Shown here: positions 30,251 to 40,941 of the stretch, one piece after another | How the letters are laid out: every line of letters begins with the position of its first letter | How positions within the stretch are numbered: position 1 is the stretch's first letter | Source: Pantoea sp. Mb-10 | GTDB taxonomy: Bacteria; Pseudomonadota; Gammaproteobacteria; Enterobacterales; Enterobacteriaceae | Direction: 5' to 3' | Length of the DNA: 64,000 nt | NCBI RefSeq assembly: GCF_021272205.1 | Contig: NZ_JAJSDX010000003.1 | Coordinates: 496,001-560,000 of the forward strand | Notes under the pieces: generated by a model | The model's database searches: none | Seen by the model: only the letters and a program-made list of their open reading frames with translations | Told to the model about the DNA's origin: nothing | Translations under genes and position numbers: made by a program

Positions 30251-31000
30251 CTATAAATGATGCTTAAAAAAGCTGACCATCGCCGTGAGCGCGGAAGGCG
30301 TGATTTTGTGCCCTACCTGCCTTTCCGACAGCGCGGTCAGGTGCGTATCCCACTTCGCGTCGCGTAGCGCCCTTTCCAGCCGGACAAACTCGGCAAACGG
30401 CACCACCTCATCCGCTTCACCGTGCCACAGCAGCAGCGGTCGTCCTGCCAGCGCGCTGAGCTGCTGGCTGGGATCGTAAGCAGAGAGCGGTGCTAATCGG
30501 TTTGCCAGCGCCGCCTGTTGCGCGGGCGTCTTGGCCACCAGCGGCGGAAATAGCTGCGGGCTCAGTTGTGCAAAATAGCCGGACCCCATCATGCACGCCA
30601 CGCTGTGGATATGCGGATAACGTGCCATCGCGCCCAGCGCCGTCATGCCGCCCATCGAAGCACCCGCGACCGCAAAGCGCGCCCCGGCGATCAGATCCTT
30701 TTCGCGCAGCGCCGCTTCCAGCAGCGGCACTTCATCAATGTTTTGACGCAGAATCTCCCAAAAATGGGTCATGCGGGTGTCAGTATCCCCGTTGTAACGC
30801 GCGCCGTGCATGTCGGCATCCGGCAGCACCGCGCGGAATCCCGCCTGCGCCAGCGCCACGGCGAAATAGCTGTAAACCTCTTTGGACGAGGTGAAGCCGT
30901 GCCAAAACAGCACTGTGGGCAGCTGCGCATGGCGCTGTCCAGCGGGGGCAGCATGAATACACGCAATGCCCGCCAGATTCTCTGTGACGATTTCAATCAT
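30251..31000 (-). CDS. yjfP: alpha/beta-hydrolase esterase YjfP
   Basis: A 249-residue hydrolase, same length as E. coli YjfP. The oxyanion region is LFWHGFTSSKEVYS near residue 31. The nucleophile elbow is GASMGGMTA (serine near 117), the acid lies in HGEADEVVPF near 195 and the histidine in QVGHKITPS near 232. E. coli YjfP has carboxylesterase activity. In E. coli the ula regulon lies beyond yjfP; here it is missing and the neighbour is the small protein gene at 29999. Confidence 0.93.
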   Translation of the reverse strand: MIEIVTENLAGIACIHAAPAGQRHAQLPTVLFWHGFTSSKEVYSYFAVALAQAGFRAVLPDADMHGARYNGDTDTRMTHFWEILRQNIDEVPLLEAALREKDLIAGARFAVAGASMGGMTALGAMARYPHIHSVACMMGSGYFAQLSPQLFPPLVAKTPAQQAALANRLAPLSAYDPSQQLSALAGRPLLLWHGEADEVVPFAEFVRLERALRDAKWDTHLTALSERQVGHKITPSALTAMVSFFKHHL

Positions 31001-31105
31001 GACGCGACTCCTTTGCCTGCCTTACGGGTATTCCACCGCTCTCAGTGTATGCCCTTCAAGATGAATTGCGAACCACATCACATAAAATCCCCATAGTTTC
31101 GCCCC

Positions 31106-31132
31106 TAAACTTTTTCCAGACGCTGCCGTTAT
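31106..31132 (+). promoter_or_regulatory. FliA (sigma-28) promoter of the second MCP gene
   Basis: TAAACTTT (31106-31113), an 11-base spacer and GCCGTTAT (31125-31132). The -35 has one mismatch and the -10 two against TAAAGTTT and GCCGATAA, with consensus spacing. Leader of about 30 bases. Confidence 0.6.
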
Positions 31133-31169
31133 GGCTTGTAACTCTTTAATTAAATAAAAAAGGTCTTTT

Positions 31170-33101
31170 ATGAAGCGTCGTTCTCTCAGCGCCATGAGCC
31201 TCGGTATTAAGCTGTCTGTATTGACGTCCTTAAGCGTGGCTATCGTGTTGTTTATCTTAACGTTAACCCTTAGCCACAACGCCGCCCGCCAACTCGAGCA
31301 GCTGGCCACTGACGACATGCAGAATCAGGTGCTGGGCATCAATGAAATGACGACGATGTTCAACGCCACGCTGTCGGAAGAGGTGTCAAATTACACCAAA
31401 CTCTTCCAAAGCTTTTTGCCCAAGCGCTTCAGTCGCGATGAGAGCGCCCGCATTCAGGTGGGCGATATCAGTACGCCGACGCTGCGCGCGGGCTTAAAAA
31501 CCTTAAACCTCGACCAGATCGCCGTGGATGACTTTCTCGATCGCACCGGTGCGGTCTCCACCATTTTTGTCCGGGATGGCGATGACTACATTCGCATTGC
31601 GACGTCGCTGAAAAAAGAGGATGGCAGCCGGGCCATCGGCACCCGCCTCGATCGCAGCAGCCCTGCGTGGCGCAGCGCCAACAGTGGCGAGATTTATCGC
31701 GGCCTTTCGACCCTGTTTGGACACCGCTATATCACCCAGTATCAGCCGGTAAAAGATGAGAGCGGCGCGGTCATTGCCATTCTATTTGTGGGCGTGCAGA
31801 TCGACTCGCAGTATGCCCTGATGCGGGAAAAAGTGCTGGCACGCCACCTGAGCGACAGCGGCAGCTTCTTTGTGCTGAACGGCGCGCCGGGCAAAACCCA
31901 GGGGCAATACCTGTTCCATCGCAATAACGAAGGCAAATTGCCCCGCTGGGAAAGCGCCGTGCAGCAGCAAGTGTTATCAGATGCCAAAGGGTTACTGGTG
32001 ATGGAGCTTGATGGCGAGAGCAAAATGCTGGCCTGGCAGCAGGTGCCAGGCTGGAACTGGATTGTGGCTGGCGAAGTCAGCCGCGCCAGCTTACTGGCAC
32101 CTATCACCCATAGCCGCAACCTGTTTATGGCTATTGGGCTGGGACTGGTGGTGCTGTTTGCTCTTGGTTTTATCCTCTACAGCCGCCGAGCAATCACGCG
32201 CCCGCTGCAGCAAGTGATTCACCTCGCGGAGCAGTACGCCGCGGGCAATCTGCAGGCGCATCTCGACTCCTCACGTCGCGACGAAATTGGCCAACTGGTT
32301 GCCGCCATCAATGGCATCGGTGACGGTCTGGAAAAAGTGGTGAGTCAGGTGCGCCGCGCTGCCAGCGATATCAGTCACGGCACCGACACCCTGGCCGCCA
32401 GCAGCGCCAGCATCAGCGAGCAAATTGGCCGCCAGGCAAGCAGCGTCGAAGAGACCTCGGCTAGCATGGAGCAGTTCGGGGCCACCGTAGCGCAAACGGC
32501 TGCCAACGTGCGCCAGGCGATGGCGCTGGTGAGTGAAGCGGCGAACAAAGTCAGCCACGGCGGCAGCACCGTGACGCGTTCAGTGGAGACCATGGCGGAC
32601 ATACGCGAAGCGTCGCAGAGCATATCGGACATCACTCACGTGATTGAATCCATTGCTTTCCAAACCAATATTCTGGCGCTCAACGCCGCCGTGGAAGCGG
32701 CGCGTGCTGGTGAGCACGGCAAAGGATTCGCGGTGGTGGCGGCCGAGGTACGTGCGCTGGCACAGCGCAGCGCCAACGCGGCGAAGGAGATCGACGGACT
32801 GATCGCCCGTTCTATTGATAAAGTTGCGGCGGGCCATACGCTGTCAGAGCAAACGCGTGATGCTATGCAGCATATCGTGAGTGAAATTGAGCAGGTGAAA
32901 ACCCTGATGGGCGAGATCAATATCGCCGCCCAAGAGCAGGCGGCGGGCATTGGTCAGGTGAATCTGGCGATGAACCATATCAGCCACGCCACACACCAGA
33001 GCAGCGATATGATCACGCAGTCGGAAGCCACGGCGCAAAACCTCAGCCAGCAGGGGCATCACTTAACGCACCTGGTCAGCATTTTTCAGCTAAAAAGCTA
33101 A
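31170..33101 (+). CDS. methyl-accepting chemotaxis protein with double-Cache-type sensor
   Basis: A 643-residue receptor. The first membrane segment ([20 protein letters not shown]) is at about 15-34. A periplasmic domain of about 270 residues of the Cache_3-Cache_2 fusion type follows, with [20 protein letters not shown] near 125 and [20 protein letters not shown] near 190. The second membrane segment is near 313-335, then HAMP and the signalling hairpin [22 protein letters not shown]. There is no NWETF tail. Cache sensors of this type often bind small organic acids or amino acids; the ligand here is unknown. The gene is inserted between yjfP and bsmA, relative to E. coli. Confidence 0.93.
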   Translation: MKRRSLSAMSLGIKLSVLTSLSVAIVLFILTLTLSHNAARQLEQLATDDMQNQVLGINEMTTMFNATLSEEVSNYTKLFQSFLPKRFSRDESARIQVGDISTPTLRAGLKTLNLDQIAVDDFLDRTGAVSTIFVRDGDDYIRIATSLKKEDGSRAIGTRLDRSSPAWRSANSGEIYRGLSTLFGHRYITQYQPVKDESGAVIAILFVGVQIDSQYALMREKVLARHLSDSGSFFVLNGAPGKTQGQYLFHRNNEGKLPRWESAVQQQVLSDAKGLLVMELDGESKMLAWQQVPGWNWIVAGEVSRASLLAPITHSRNLFMAIGLGLVVLFALGFILYSRRAITRPLQQVIHLAEQYAAGNLQAHLDSSRRDEIGQLVAAINGIGDGLEKVVSQVRRAASDISHGTDTLAASSASISEQIGRQASSVEETSASMEQFGATVAQTAANVRQAMALVSEAANKVSHGGSTVTRSVETMADIREASQSISDITHVIESIAFQTNILALNAAVEAARAGEHGKGFAVVAAEVRALAQRSANAAKEIDGLIARSIDKVAAGHTLSEQTRDAMQHIVSEIEQVKTLMGEINIAAQEQAAGIGQVNLAMNHISHATHQSSDMITQSEATAQNLSQQGHHLTHLVSIFQLKS

Positions 33102-33110
33102 ACCTTGCGC

Positions 33111-33140
33111 AGAAGATGGCCTAAACTCAGGCCATCTTCT
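33111..33140 (+). terminator. strong hairpin between MCP gene and bsmA
   Basis: A perfect 12-bp inverted repeat, AGAAGATGGCCT at 33111-33122 and AGGCCATCTTCT at 33129-33140, with a six-base loop. It is followed by CTGTT and not by a full T-run, and ends six bases before the bsmA ribosome site, so it could end the MCP transcript or limit bsmA read-through. Confidence 0.6.
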
Positions 33141-33156
33141 CTGTTAAGGAGTGGCT

Positions 33157-33486
33157 ATGCGCGGCTTTTTTCTGGCGTTGAGTGTGTTATTAAGCGGGTG
33201 TGCCGCCCTGAATGGCGCGCCGCAGTCGCCGCCGCCTCCTGCACGTCACGCGCAGGAGATTTCACGGGCACAAAGCGACGGCTTGCCCAAACTGGGCACG
33301 GTGACGGTGACCACGCGCGGCTCGCCGGATGATGCGCAGCGCGCCCTCGCCGCACGTGCGAACCAGCAGGGCGCGGTGTATTACCAGATCCTGATGCTGG
33401 ATGACACGACGCTGCCGGGTGTGTGGTACGGCACGGCGCTGCTGTATGGCGCGCCCTTAAATAACGCCGCCCGCCCGCAGCAGTAA
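33157..33486 (+). CDS. bsmA: biofilm-stress lipoprotein BsmA (YjfO)
   Basis: A 109-residue lipoprotein with lipobox LLSGC (cysteine 15) and a C-terminal DUF1471 domain (GTVTVTTRGSPDDAQRALAA, QQGAVYYQIL). The start ATG 33157 is used because AAGGAG (33146-33151) is correctly spaced; an in-frame GTG at 33151 overlaps that site. E. coli BsmA is linked to stress tolerance in biofilms. Its last 30 bases overlap the aidB end on the other strand. Confidence 0.9.
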   Translation: MRGFFLALSVLLSGCAALNGAPQSPPPPARHAQEISRAQSDGLPKLGTVTVTTRGSPDDAQRALAARANQQGAVYYQILMLDDTTLPGVWYGTALLYGAPLNNAARPQQ

Positions 33487-35088
33487 GCGCGTACAGAGCG
33501 CATCGCCCAAGGCGCGCGGCGCGCGGGCGTCCAGCCGCTGCTGACACCAGGCATCCGCCAGCGGCGGTTCAGCCACGTTAAGGAGGATCGCCGCACAGGC
33601 CAGCTGAAGCAGTGCCTGCGCCACCGCTCTCGCCTCTTCCTCACGCACCTTTGCAAGCTGCAATCGCAGTTGCCGCCAGCGCCGATCAAAGTGACGATTA
33701 CAGCCTTTCACGGTGTCAAATTCACGATCCAGCATCGCAATAACGCCCTCTTTATCGCGCAGTACGCGCAGCACATCCAGGCACATCACGTTGCCCGAGC
33801 CTTCCCAGATACTGTTCACCGGCATTTCACGGTACAGGCGCGGCAGCTCGCTCTCTTCGCAGTAGCCGATGCCACCCAAAACTTCCATGGATTCGGCCAC
33901 AAACGCGATCCCCGCCTGGCAAATGCCAAACTTGGCTACCGGCGTAAATAAGCGCGCGTAGAGCGTCTCGTGCGGACTGTTTGCCGTTGACCAGGCGCGC
34001 GCCAGCCGCAGCAGCAGCGCCGTCTGCGCTTCGAGCAGCAGCGCTTGCTGCGCCAACACGCGGCGCATCACTGGCTGAGCGCTGAGGGGTTTTCCCATCA
34101 CTTGCCGCTGCTGGGCATGGTGGTGTGCGAGGGTGAACGCGCGGCGCATCATGCCGTGGCTGCCGAGCGCGCAGTCAAAGCGCGTCATCCCGCCCATCTT
34201 GAGGATCAAGCGGATGCCCTGACCCTCTTCGCCCATCAGCCAGCCAACGGCATCCTGAAATTCAACCTCGGCGCTGGCGTTGGAGCGGTTGCCCAGCTTG
34301 TCTTTGAGTCGCTCAAGTCGAATGGCGTTACGTGTTCCATCCGGCAGCAGGCGCGGCAGAAAGAAACAGCTCAGGCCCTGCGCGGTCTGTGCCAGGATCA
34401 GGTGCGCGTCACTTTGCGGCACCGAGAAGAACCATTTGTGCCCGGTAATGCGGTACGGCTCACCCGCGCCGCGCTGGCCAAGCGGTTCAGCGCGCGTGGT
34501 ATTGATCAGCACATCGGTGCCGCCCTGTTTTTCCGTCATGCCCATACCAATCAGCAGGCCGCGCTTTTGCTCGCCGGGCAGATGATGCGCGTCATAACGA
34601 TCGCTTAACAGCGGGACACGCCATGCCGCCCACGGGTCAGGCAGGCTCTGCTGCAACAGCGGAATGGCCGCGTGCGTCATGGTGACTGGACAGAGCGATC
34701 CTGCTTCAACCTGCGCATGCAAAATAAAGCGCGCAGCGCGTGCGACCATGGCACCCGGCAGCACATCGGGCTGCCAGCTGAGGTTGTGCAGCCGACTGGC
34801 GCACAGGCCCTGCATCAGCAGATGCCACGCCGGGTGAAAGCGCACGTCATCCAGCCGCTCACCGCGCGCATCGTAGCGCACCAGCGTGGGCGGGTGCGCA
34901 TTGGCCAGGCGACCCAGCTCAAGGGATTCAACGCTGCCAAGCTGCAGCCCTACGGAGGCAAGCCATTCGCGATCCCAGCTGGCGCCCTCGCGCGTGACCG
35001 CCTCGCACAGGGCAATATCGTGGGTAAAGAGGTTGCTGTTAGCGAGAGGAAGCGGCTGATTGAAAACGCTGTGGGTGGTCCAGGCCAT
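33457..35088 (-). CDS. aidB: alkylation-response acyl-CoA-dehydrogenase-like protein AidB
   Basis: A 543-residue flavoprotein (E. coli 541) of the acyl-CoA dehydrogenase fold. Visible blocks are GMGMTEKQGGTDVLINTTRA near 180, HKWFFSVPQSDAHLILAQTA near 220, and EVLGGIGYCEES near 405. AidB is induced by alkylating agents and binds DNA near damage-sensitive genes; its catalytic role is unclear. It starts MAWTTHSVFNQPLPLANSN at ATG 35088. Confidence 0.95.
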   Translation of the reverse strand: MAWTTHSVFNQPLPLANSNLFTHDIALCEAVTREGASWDREWLASVGLQLGSVESLELGRLANAHPPTLVRYDARGERLDDVRFHPAWHLLMQGLCASRLHNLSWQPDVLPGAMVARAARFILHAQVEAGSLCPVTMTHAAIPLLQQSLPDPWAAWRVPLLSDRYDAHHLPGEQKRGLLIGMGMTEKQGGTDVLINTTRAEPLGQRGAGEPYRITGHKWFFSVPQSDAHLILAQTAQGLSCFFLPRLLPDGTRNAIRLERLKDKLGNRSNASAEVEFQDAVGWLMGEEGQGIRLILKMGGMTRFDCALGSHGMMRRAFTLAHHHAQQRQVMGKPLSAQPVMRRVLAQQALLLEAQTALLLRLARAWSTANSPHETLYARLFTPVAKFGICQAGIAFVAESMEVLGGIGYCEESELPRLYREMPVNSIWEGSGNVMCLDVLRVLRDKEGVIAMLDREFDTVKGCNRHFDRRWRQLRLQLAKVREEEARAVAQALLQLACAAILLNVAEPPLADAWCQQRLDARAPRALGDALCTRLLLRAGGVI

Positions 35089-35220
35089 AACGGCTCCTTT
35101 TCACATGATACCGGTTTTCCCTGCGCCCCTGCCTGAGCAGTCGCGCAGCGTGTCTCGGTGATGAGTATGAAAAGTGTTAGGCCGTTATGCCTGGCGCAAA
35201 AAAGTATTTTGCGGCGGCGA

Positions 35221-35955
35221 TCACGCCTGACGCTGGCGCACCGCTTCGAACAGGCACACGCCGGTGGCGACCGAAACGTTGAGCGACGAGACGCTGCCAG
35301 CCATAGGGATGCTGATTAACTCATCGCAGTGTTCGCGGGTCAGGCGGCGCATGCCTTCGCCTTCCGCGCCCATCACCAGCGCCATCGGGCCGGTCATTTT
35401 GCTTTGGTACAGCGTATGGTCGGCCTCGCCCGCGGTGCCGACAATCCAGACGTTATACTCCTGCAACAGGCGCATGGTGCGCGCAAGGTTAGTCACGCGG
35501 ATGAGCGGCACGTTCTCAGCGGCACCGCTGGCAACTTTCTTCGCGGTGGCGTTGAGTGGCGCAGCACGATCCTTCGGTACGATAACCGCATGCACGCCAG
35601 CGGCATCCGCGCTGCGCAGGCAGGCCCCGAGGTTGTGGGGATCGGTGACGCCATCCAGGATCAGCAAAAAGGGTTTTTCCAATGCCGCCAGCAGATCGGG
35701 CAGATCGCCCTCCTGATAGTTTTTGCCGGGTTTGACGCGCGCCACGATACCCTGATGCACGCCGCCCTCGACCTGCCCATCGAGCCACTGGCGGTTAGCC
35801 AGCTGCACGACAATACCCTGAGCTTCCAGCGCCGCGACCAGCGGCTGCAGACGGCGATCGTCGCGCCCTTTAAGGATAAACACTTCCTGAAAACGCTGGG
35901 GATCGCGCTCCAGCAGCGCCTGCACGGCATGAATGCCAAAAATTATTTCACTCAT
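35221..35955 (-). CDS. rlmB: 23S rRNA (guanosine-2251-2'-O)-methyltransferase RlmB
   Basis: A 244-residue SpoU/TrmH-family enzyme (E. coli 243). The three trefoil-knot motifs are [20 protein letters not shown] near 107, [13 protein letters not shown] near 193 and [17 protein letters not shown] near 220. It modifies G2251 of 23S rRNA. It follows rnr by 87 bases, a gap that contains a hairpin. Confidence 0.97.
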   Translation of the reverse strand: MSEIIFGIHAVQALLERDPQRFQEVFILKGRDDRRLQPLVAALEAQGIVVQLANRQWLDGQVEGGVHQGIVARVKPGKNYQEGDLPDLLAALEKPFLLILDGVTDPHNLGACLRSADAAGVHAVIVPKDRAAPLNATAKKVASGAAENVPLIRVTNLARTMRLLQEYNVWIVGTAGEADHTLYQSKMTGPMALVMGAEGEGMRRLTREHCDELISIPMAGSVSSLNVSVATGVCLFEAVRQRQA

Positions 35956-36007
35956 TCTTTAACTCAAGGTTGGATTTGAATCGGGGTGGCGATGGCCGCT
36001 GCGCCCT

Positions 36008-36033
36008 CGGTGGCGCACCGCAGTGCGCCACCG
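36008..36033. repeat. 11-bp perfect inverted repeat between rnr and rlmB
   Basis: CGGTGGCGCAC (36008-36018) and GTGCGCCACCG (36023-36033) with a CGCA loop, directly beyond the rnr stop. There is no T-run, so it may protect the rnr mRNA end or attenuate read-through into rlmB. Confidence 0.6.
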
Positions 36034-36042
36034 AAGTCAGCA

Positions 36043-38481
36043 TCAAGACTGTTTATCTTTCTGCTTTGCCGCACGCTTTGCCTTGGTGGCGGCGGCGATT
36101 TTACGGGTTTTTTCGGAGACTTTTTTACTTTTTTTCTCGGTTTTTGCCGCAGCAGGCTTTTTCTGCTCGCCGCGGAAAGCGGCATCAGGCTCAAAATTAC
36201 CCTTTTTGCCTGCATCGCGACGCCGTTTGGTAGCTGGCTTGCTGCCGCGTTTTTCTCGCTCGCGGGCGGTTTTGCCTTCACCACGCGGCACGCGCTTGCT
36301 GGAGATGAGCGCGAAGTCGATTTTACGTTCATCCATGTGAACCGCATCCACGCGCACTTCGACCGCGTCACCCAAGCGATAGGTGCGTCCACCGGACTCG
36401 CCAATCAAACGCTGCCCCACCGCATCGAAGCGGTAGTAATCGTTATCCAGCGTCGAGACGTGCACCAGGCCATCGATAAACAGATCGTTGAGGCGCACAA
36501 AGAAACCGAAACCGGTCACGCTGGAGATCACGCCGTTAAACACATTGCCCACCTGATCCTGCATGAAGTCGCACTTCAACCAGTCGGCGACGTCACGCGT
36601 GGCCTCGTCGGCACGGCGTTCGGTCATGGAACAGTGCTGTCCGAGCTGCAGCATCTGCTGCATATCATAGTGATAACCGCCGGTAGCCGTGGTAATGCCG
36701 TTTTCCGTGCCCTGCTCTTTCGCCAGCAGGTACTTAATGGCACGGTGCAGCAGCAGATCGGGGTAACGACGAATCGGTGAGGTAAAGTGCGCATAAGATT
36801 GCAGCGCCAGACCAAAGTGACCGCGATTTTCCGGATCGTAAACCGCCTGCTTCATCGAGCGCAGCAGCATGGTTTGCAGCATTTCTGCATCGGGACGATC
36901 GGCTATCTGATTCAGCAGATCGGCATAATCGATCGGCTGTGGTTTTGCGCCGCCGGGTAGACTCAGACCCAACTCGCCTAAAACGGTGCGGAAGCTGGTG
37001 ATGCTGTCTTCGCTCGGGCGATCGTGATCGCGGAACAGCGCAGGCTCCTGATTTTTTTCCACGAAGCGCGCCGACGCGATGTTGGCGAGGATCATGCACT
37101 CTTCAATCAGCTTATGCGCGTCGTTGCGTACCGTGCGCTCCACGCGCTCGATGCGGCGATCGGCGTTGAAGATAAATTTGGCTTCTTCGGTCTCAAATGA
37201 GATGCCGCCGCGCTGCTCGCGCGCCGTTTCAAGAACTTGATACATGCGGTGCAGCTCTTCAAGGTGCTTCACCTGCGACGCATATTGCTCGCGCAGTTCC
37301 TGATGGCCCTGCAGGATATGCCACACTTTGTTGTAGGTCAGGCGCGCATGGGAATTCATCACCGCCTCATAGTGCTTGAAGCCGGTCAGTTTGCCGCTGG
37401 CGGAGATGGTCATCTCGCACACCATGCACAGGCGATCGACCTGCGGATTCAGCGAGCAGAGGCCATTCGATAAAATTTCCGGCAGCATCGGCACAACCTG
37501 CGACGGGAAGTAAACCGAGGTTCCACGCTGATGCGCTTCGGCATCCAGCGCCGTTCCCGGACGCACGTAATAGCTTACGTCGGCGATGGCCACCCACAAA
37601 CGCCAGCCGCCACCGCGTTTTTTCTCGCAGTAAACGGCGTCGTCAAAGTCGCGGGCATCCTCGCCATCAATCGTCACCAGCGGCAGCGAGCGGAGATCCA
37701 CACGTCCTTTTTTCGCGGCTTCTGGCACCTGCTCTTTCAGCTTAGCAATCTCTTTTTCGACTTCTTCCGGCCAGGCGTGCGGGATTTCATGGGTGCGTAG
37801 CGCCATATCTACAGCCAGCCCAGTACCCATGTTATCGCCGAGAATTTCGGTGATTTTGCCGATGGCTTTGGTACGGCGCGTGGCGCGCTGCACAATTTCG
37901 ACCACCACCACCGACCCCATGCGCGCATCCAGCGTGGCGTCCTGCGGGATGAGAATATCAAAGCTCAGACGACTGTCGTCGGGCACGACGAAGCCGGTGC
38001 CGGCATCGGTAAAGTAGCGCCCGACAATTTGGCTGTTGCGCGGCTCAAGTACGCGCACCACGCGCGCTTCGCGGCGACCTTTGCGGTCAGCGCCGCCCGG
38101 CTGTGCCAGAATGACATCGCCATGCAGGCACAGTTTCATCTGCTCAGCTGACAGATAGAAGTCATCTTTCTGCCCTTCGGCGCGCAAGAAGCCGTAGCCG
38201 TCGCGGTGGCCGATGACTTTACCGCGCAGCAGATCGAGACGCTCTGGCAGGGCATAGCATTGACGGCGTGTGAACACTAACTGCCCGTCACGCTCCATGG
38301 CGCGCAGGCGGCGGCGCAGCGCTTCAAGCTGCTCTTCGCTGGTGATCTTTAATGCGTCCGCGATCTCTTCGCGGCTAGCCGGTTTCTCACGCTGTTCTAA
38401 CAGCGCCAGGATAAATTCGCGGCTGGGAATGGGGTTGTCGTATTTTTCTGCTTCTCTGTCCTGGAAAGGATCTTTTGACAT
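36043..38481 (-). CDS. rnr: exoribonuclease R
   Basis: An 812-residue 3'-5' exoribonuclease (E. coli 813). In order: an N-terminal winged-helix region, two cold-shock domains, the RNB catalytic domain with the metal aspartates in [16 protein letters not shown] near residue 272, an S1 domain near 640-725 and a lysine-rich tail of about 80 residues ([13 protein letters not shown] and on). It degrades structured RNA, rRNA and tmRNA-tagged messages. It is co-transcribed after nsrR, 16 bases downstream. Confidence 0.97.
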   Translation of the reverse strand: MSKDPFQDREAEKYDNPIPSREFILALLEQREKPASREEIADALKITSEEQLEALRRRLRAMERDGQLVFTRRQCYALPERLDLLRGKVIGHRDGYGFLRAEGQKDDFYLSAEQMKLCLHGDVILAQPGGADRKGRREARVVRVLEPRNSQIVGRYFTDAGTGFVVPDDSRLSFDILIPQDATLDARMGSVVVVEIVQRATRRTKAIGKITEILGDNMGTGLAVDMALRTHEIPHAWPEEVEKEIAKLKEQVPEAAKKGRVDLRSLPLVTIDGEDARDFDDAVYCEKKRGGGWRLWVAIADVSYYVRPGTALDAEAHQRGTSVYFPSQVVPMLPEILSNGLCSLNPQVDRLCMVCEMTISASGKLTGFKHYEAVMNSHARLTYNKVWHILQGHQELREQYASQVKHLEELHRMYQVLETAREQRGGISFETEEAKFIFNADRRIERVERTVRNDAHKLIEECMILANIASARFVEKNQEPALFRDHDRPSEDSITSFRTVLGELGLSLPGGAKPQPIDYADLLNQIADRPDAEMLQTMLLRSMKQAVYDPENRGHFGLALQSYAHFTSPIRRYPDLLLHRAIKYLLAKEQGTENGITTATGGYHYDMQQMLQLGQHCSMTERRADEATRDVADWLKCDFMQDQVGNVFNGVISSVTGFGFFVRLNDLFIDGLVHVSTLDNDYYRFDAVGQRLIGESGGRTYRLGDAVEVRVDAVHMDERKIDFALISSKRVPRGEGKTAREREKRGSKPATKRRRDAGKKGNFEPDAAFRGEQKKPAAAKTEKKSKKVSEKTRKIAAATKAKRAAKQKDKQS

Positions 38482-38497
38482 GTCGGTTCCTCCGATG

Positions 38498-38941
38498 TCA
38501 TTGAGTGGGGATTACCACCGGCGGTTCGGATAATAAAATGTGGTAGAGCGAATCGTTGTTGCGCACCAAGTCGGCCAGCGTGTATTTATCGAGCTCCTGT
38601 AAAAAGAGCTGTACGGCGTCGTTGAGCGCGCTGCGCAGTCGGCAAGCCGGGGTAATGGCACACTCGCTGCAGTTCACCAACTGCAGCGGCTCCATTTTTC
38701 TCACAACGTCGCCAATCACAATGCTGGCCGGGTCCATGCCTAAACGAATACCGCCGTTTTTACCGCGTGTCGCGGCGACAAAGCCAGCCCGGCTCAATTG
38801 ATTGATGATCTTCACCATGTGATTGCGCGATACGCCATAGGTATCGGTGACTTCAGTAATATTAGTCTGTTTGCCCGGTGGCAGCGTCGCCATGTAAATC
38901 AGGGCGCGAAGACCATAATCAGTAAAACTTGTTAATTGCAC
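38498..38941 (-). CDS. nsrR: nitric-oxide-sensing Rrf2 repressor NsrR
   Basis: A 147-residue Rrf2-family protein (E. coli 141), with the winged HTH at about 24-60 ([19 protein letters not shown]). The iron-sulfur ligands are readable as cysteines 91, 96 and 102 in [14 protein letters not shown]. It represses NO-detoxification genes until NO destroys the cluster. It is the first gene of nsrR-rnr-rlmB. Confidence 0.96.
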   Translation of the reverse strand: MQLTSFTDYGLRALIYMATLPPGKQTNITEVTDTYGVSRNHMVKIINQLSRAGFVAATRGKNGGIRLGMDPASIVIGDVVRKMEPLQLVNCSECAITPACRLRSALNDAVQLFLQELDKYTLADLVRNNDSLYHILLSEPPVVIPTQ

Positions 38942-39182
38942 ATAGACCTCGGTAAATCATCAGGCGTTAGGGTTATGCGCCGGTCGGAGTGGTGATTAAC
39001 TACGATGATAAACCAGTGCATCAAAGCCGGTGCGTTTTTTTCAGGCAAGCGCCAATAAATGCGAGAAAAAGAGAGTGTGTGACGTTAAAGAGCAGACGAG
39101 ACCTGCGTAATCCAGGGAAAGCAAGCGGCGCGGAACAACGGTAAACACCCATTACTGCCGCTAAAACGTTGGATATTGCGGA

Positions 39183-39210
39183 TAAACAAAGGCCGGACAG
39201 CGTCCGGCCT
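39183..39210 (-). terminator. terminator after purA
   Basis: Minus strand AGGCCGGACG-CTGTCCGGCCTTTGTTT: stem of nine to ten base pairs followed by a T-rich tail, eight bases beyond the purA stop. Confidence 0.85.
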
Positions 39211-39217
39211 GGTCAGA

Positions 39218-40519
<1,302 letters not shown>

Positions 40520-40581
40520 TCAAAATCACCGATTGCTTAAAAAAGGATTCTACCACCGCATTTTCTCACTTTCAGCACTTT

Positions 40582-40597
40582 TAGCATACGATTGCGC
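40582..40597. promoter_or_regulatory. candidate PurR operator upstream of purA
   Basis: TAGCATACGATTGCGC matches 11 of 16 positions of the PurR palindrome ACGCAAACGTTTGCGT, including the central ACG and TTGCG. It lies 66 bases upstream of the purA ATG, where repression would act. purA is a PurR target in E. coli, though the E. coli sites are arranged differently. Confidence 0.45.
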
Positions 40598-40684
40598 GGT
40601 TTTTTGCCTGCATTTTGTTCAACTCACAACATATTGGGGAGCGAACCGCGAGGCAACACAAGATGCTCCTGAACAGCACCGTGT

Positions 40685-40882
40685 TTAGCTGGCATGCATG
40701 CTCAGCATGCAGTAAATCACCACGCCAGCAACCACAATTCCCCCGCCAAAACGGTGCAAAAGACGATCGGGAAGTTGCGACATCGTGAGGATCATGCGCC
40801 GCCACAGGCGCGGCATCAGCATGGGCCCTAGCCCTTCCAGCACCAGCACTAAGGCCAGCGCCATCCAAATCGTGGTGTTCAT
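40685..40882 (-). CDS. yjeT: DUF2065 inner-membrane protein YjeT
   Basis: A 65-residue protein, the same length as E. coli YjeT. The start MNTTIWMALALVLVLEGLG at ATG 40882 is chosen over an upstream in-frame start that lies in the hflC terminator. Two membrane segments are at about 4-22 and 44-62. Function is unknown; it is between hflC and purA as in E. coli. Confidence 0.93.
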   Translation of the reverse strand: MNTTIWMALALVLVLEGLGPMLMPRLWRRMILTMSQLPDRLLHRFGGGIVVAGVVIYCMLSMHAS

Positions 40883-40893
40883 TCTCTTTTTCC

Positions 40894-40924
40894 CAAAAAA
40901 AAAGGCCGACACACTTGTCGGCCT
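40894..40924 (-). terminator. terminator after hflC
   Basis: Minus strand GAGGCCGACA-AGTG-TGTCGGCC followed by nine T residues. It closes the hfq-hflX-hflK-hflC series. Confidence 0.93.
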
Positions 40925-40941
40925 CAAGGTTATAGCAGTTC

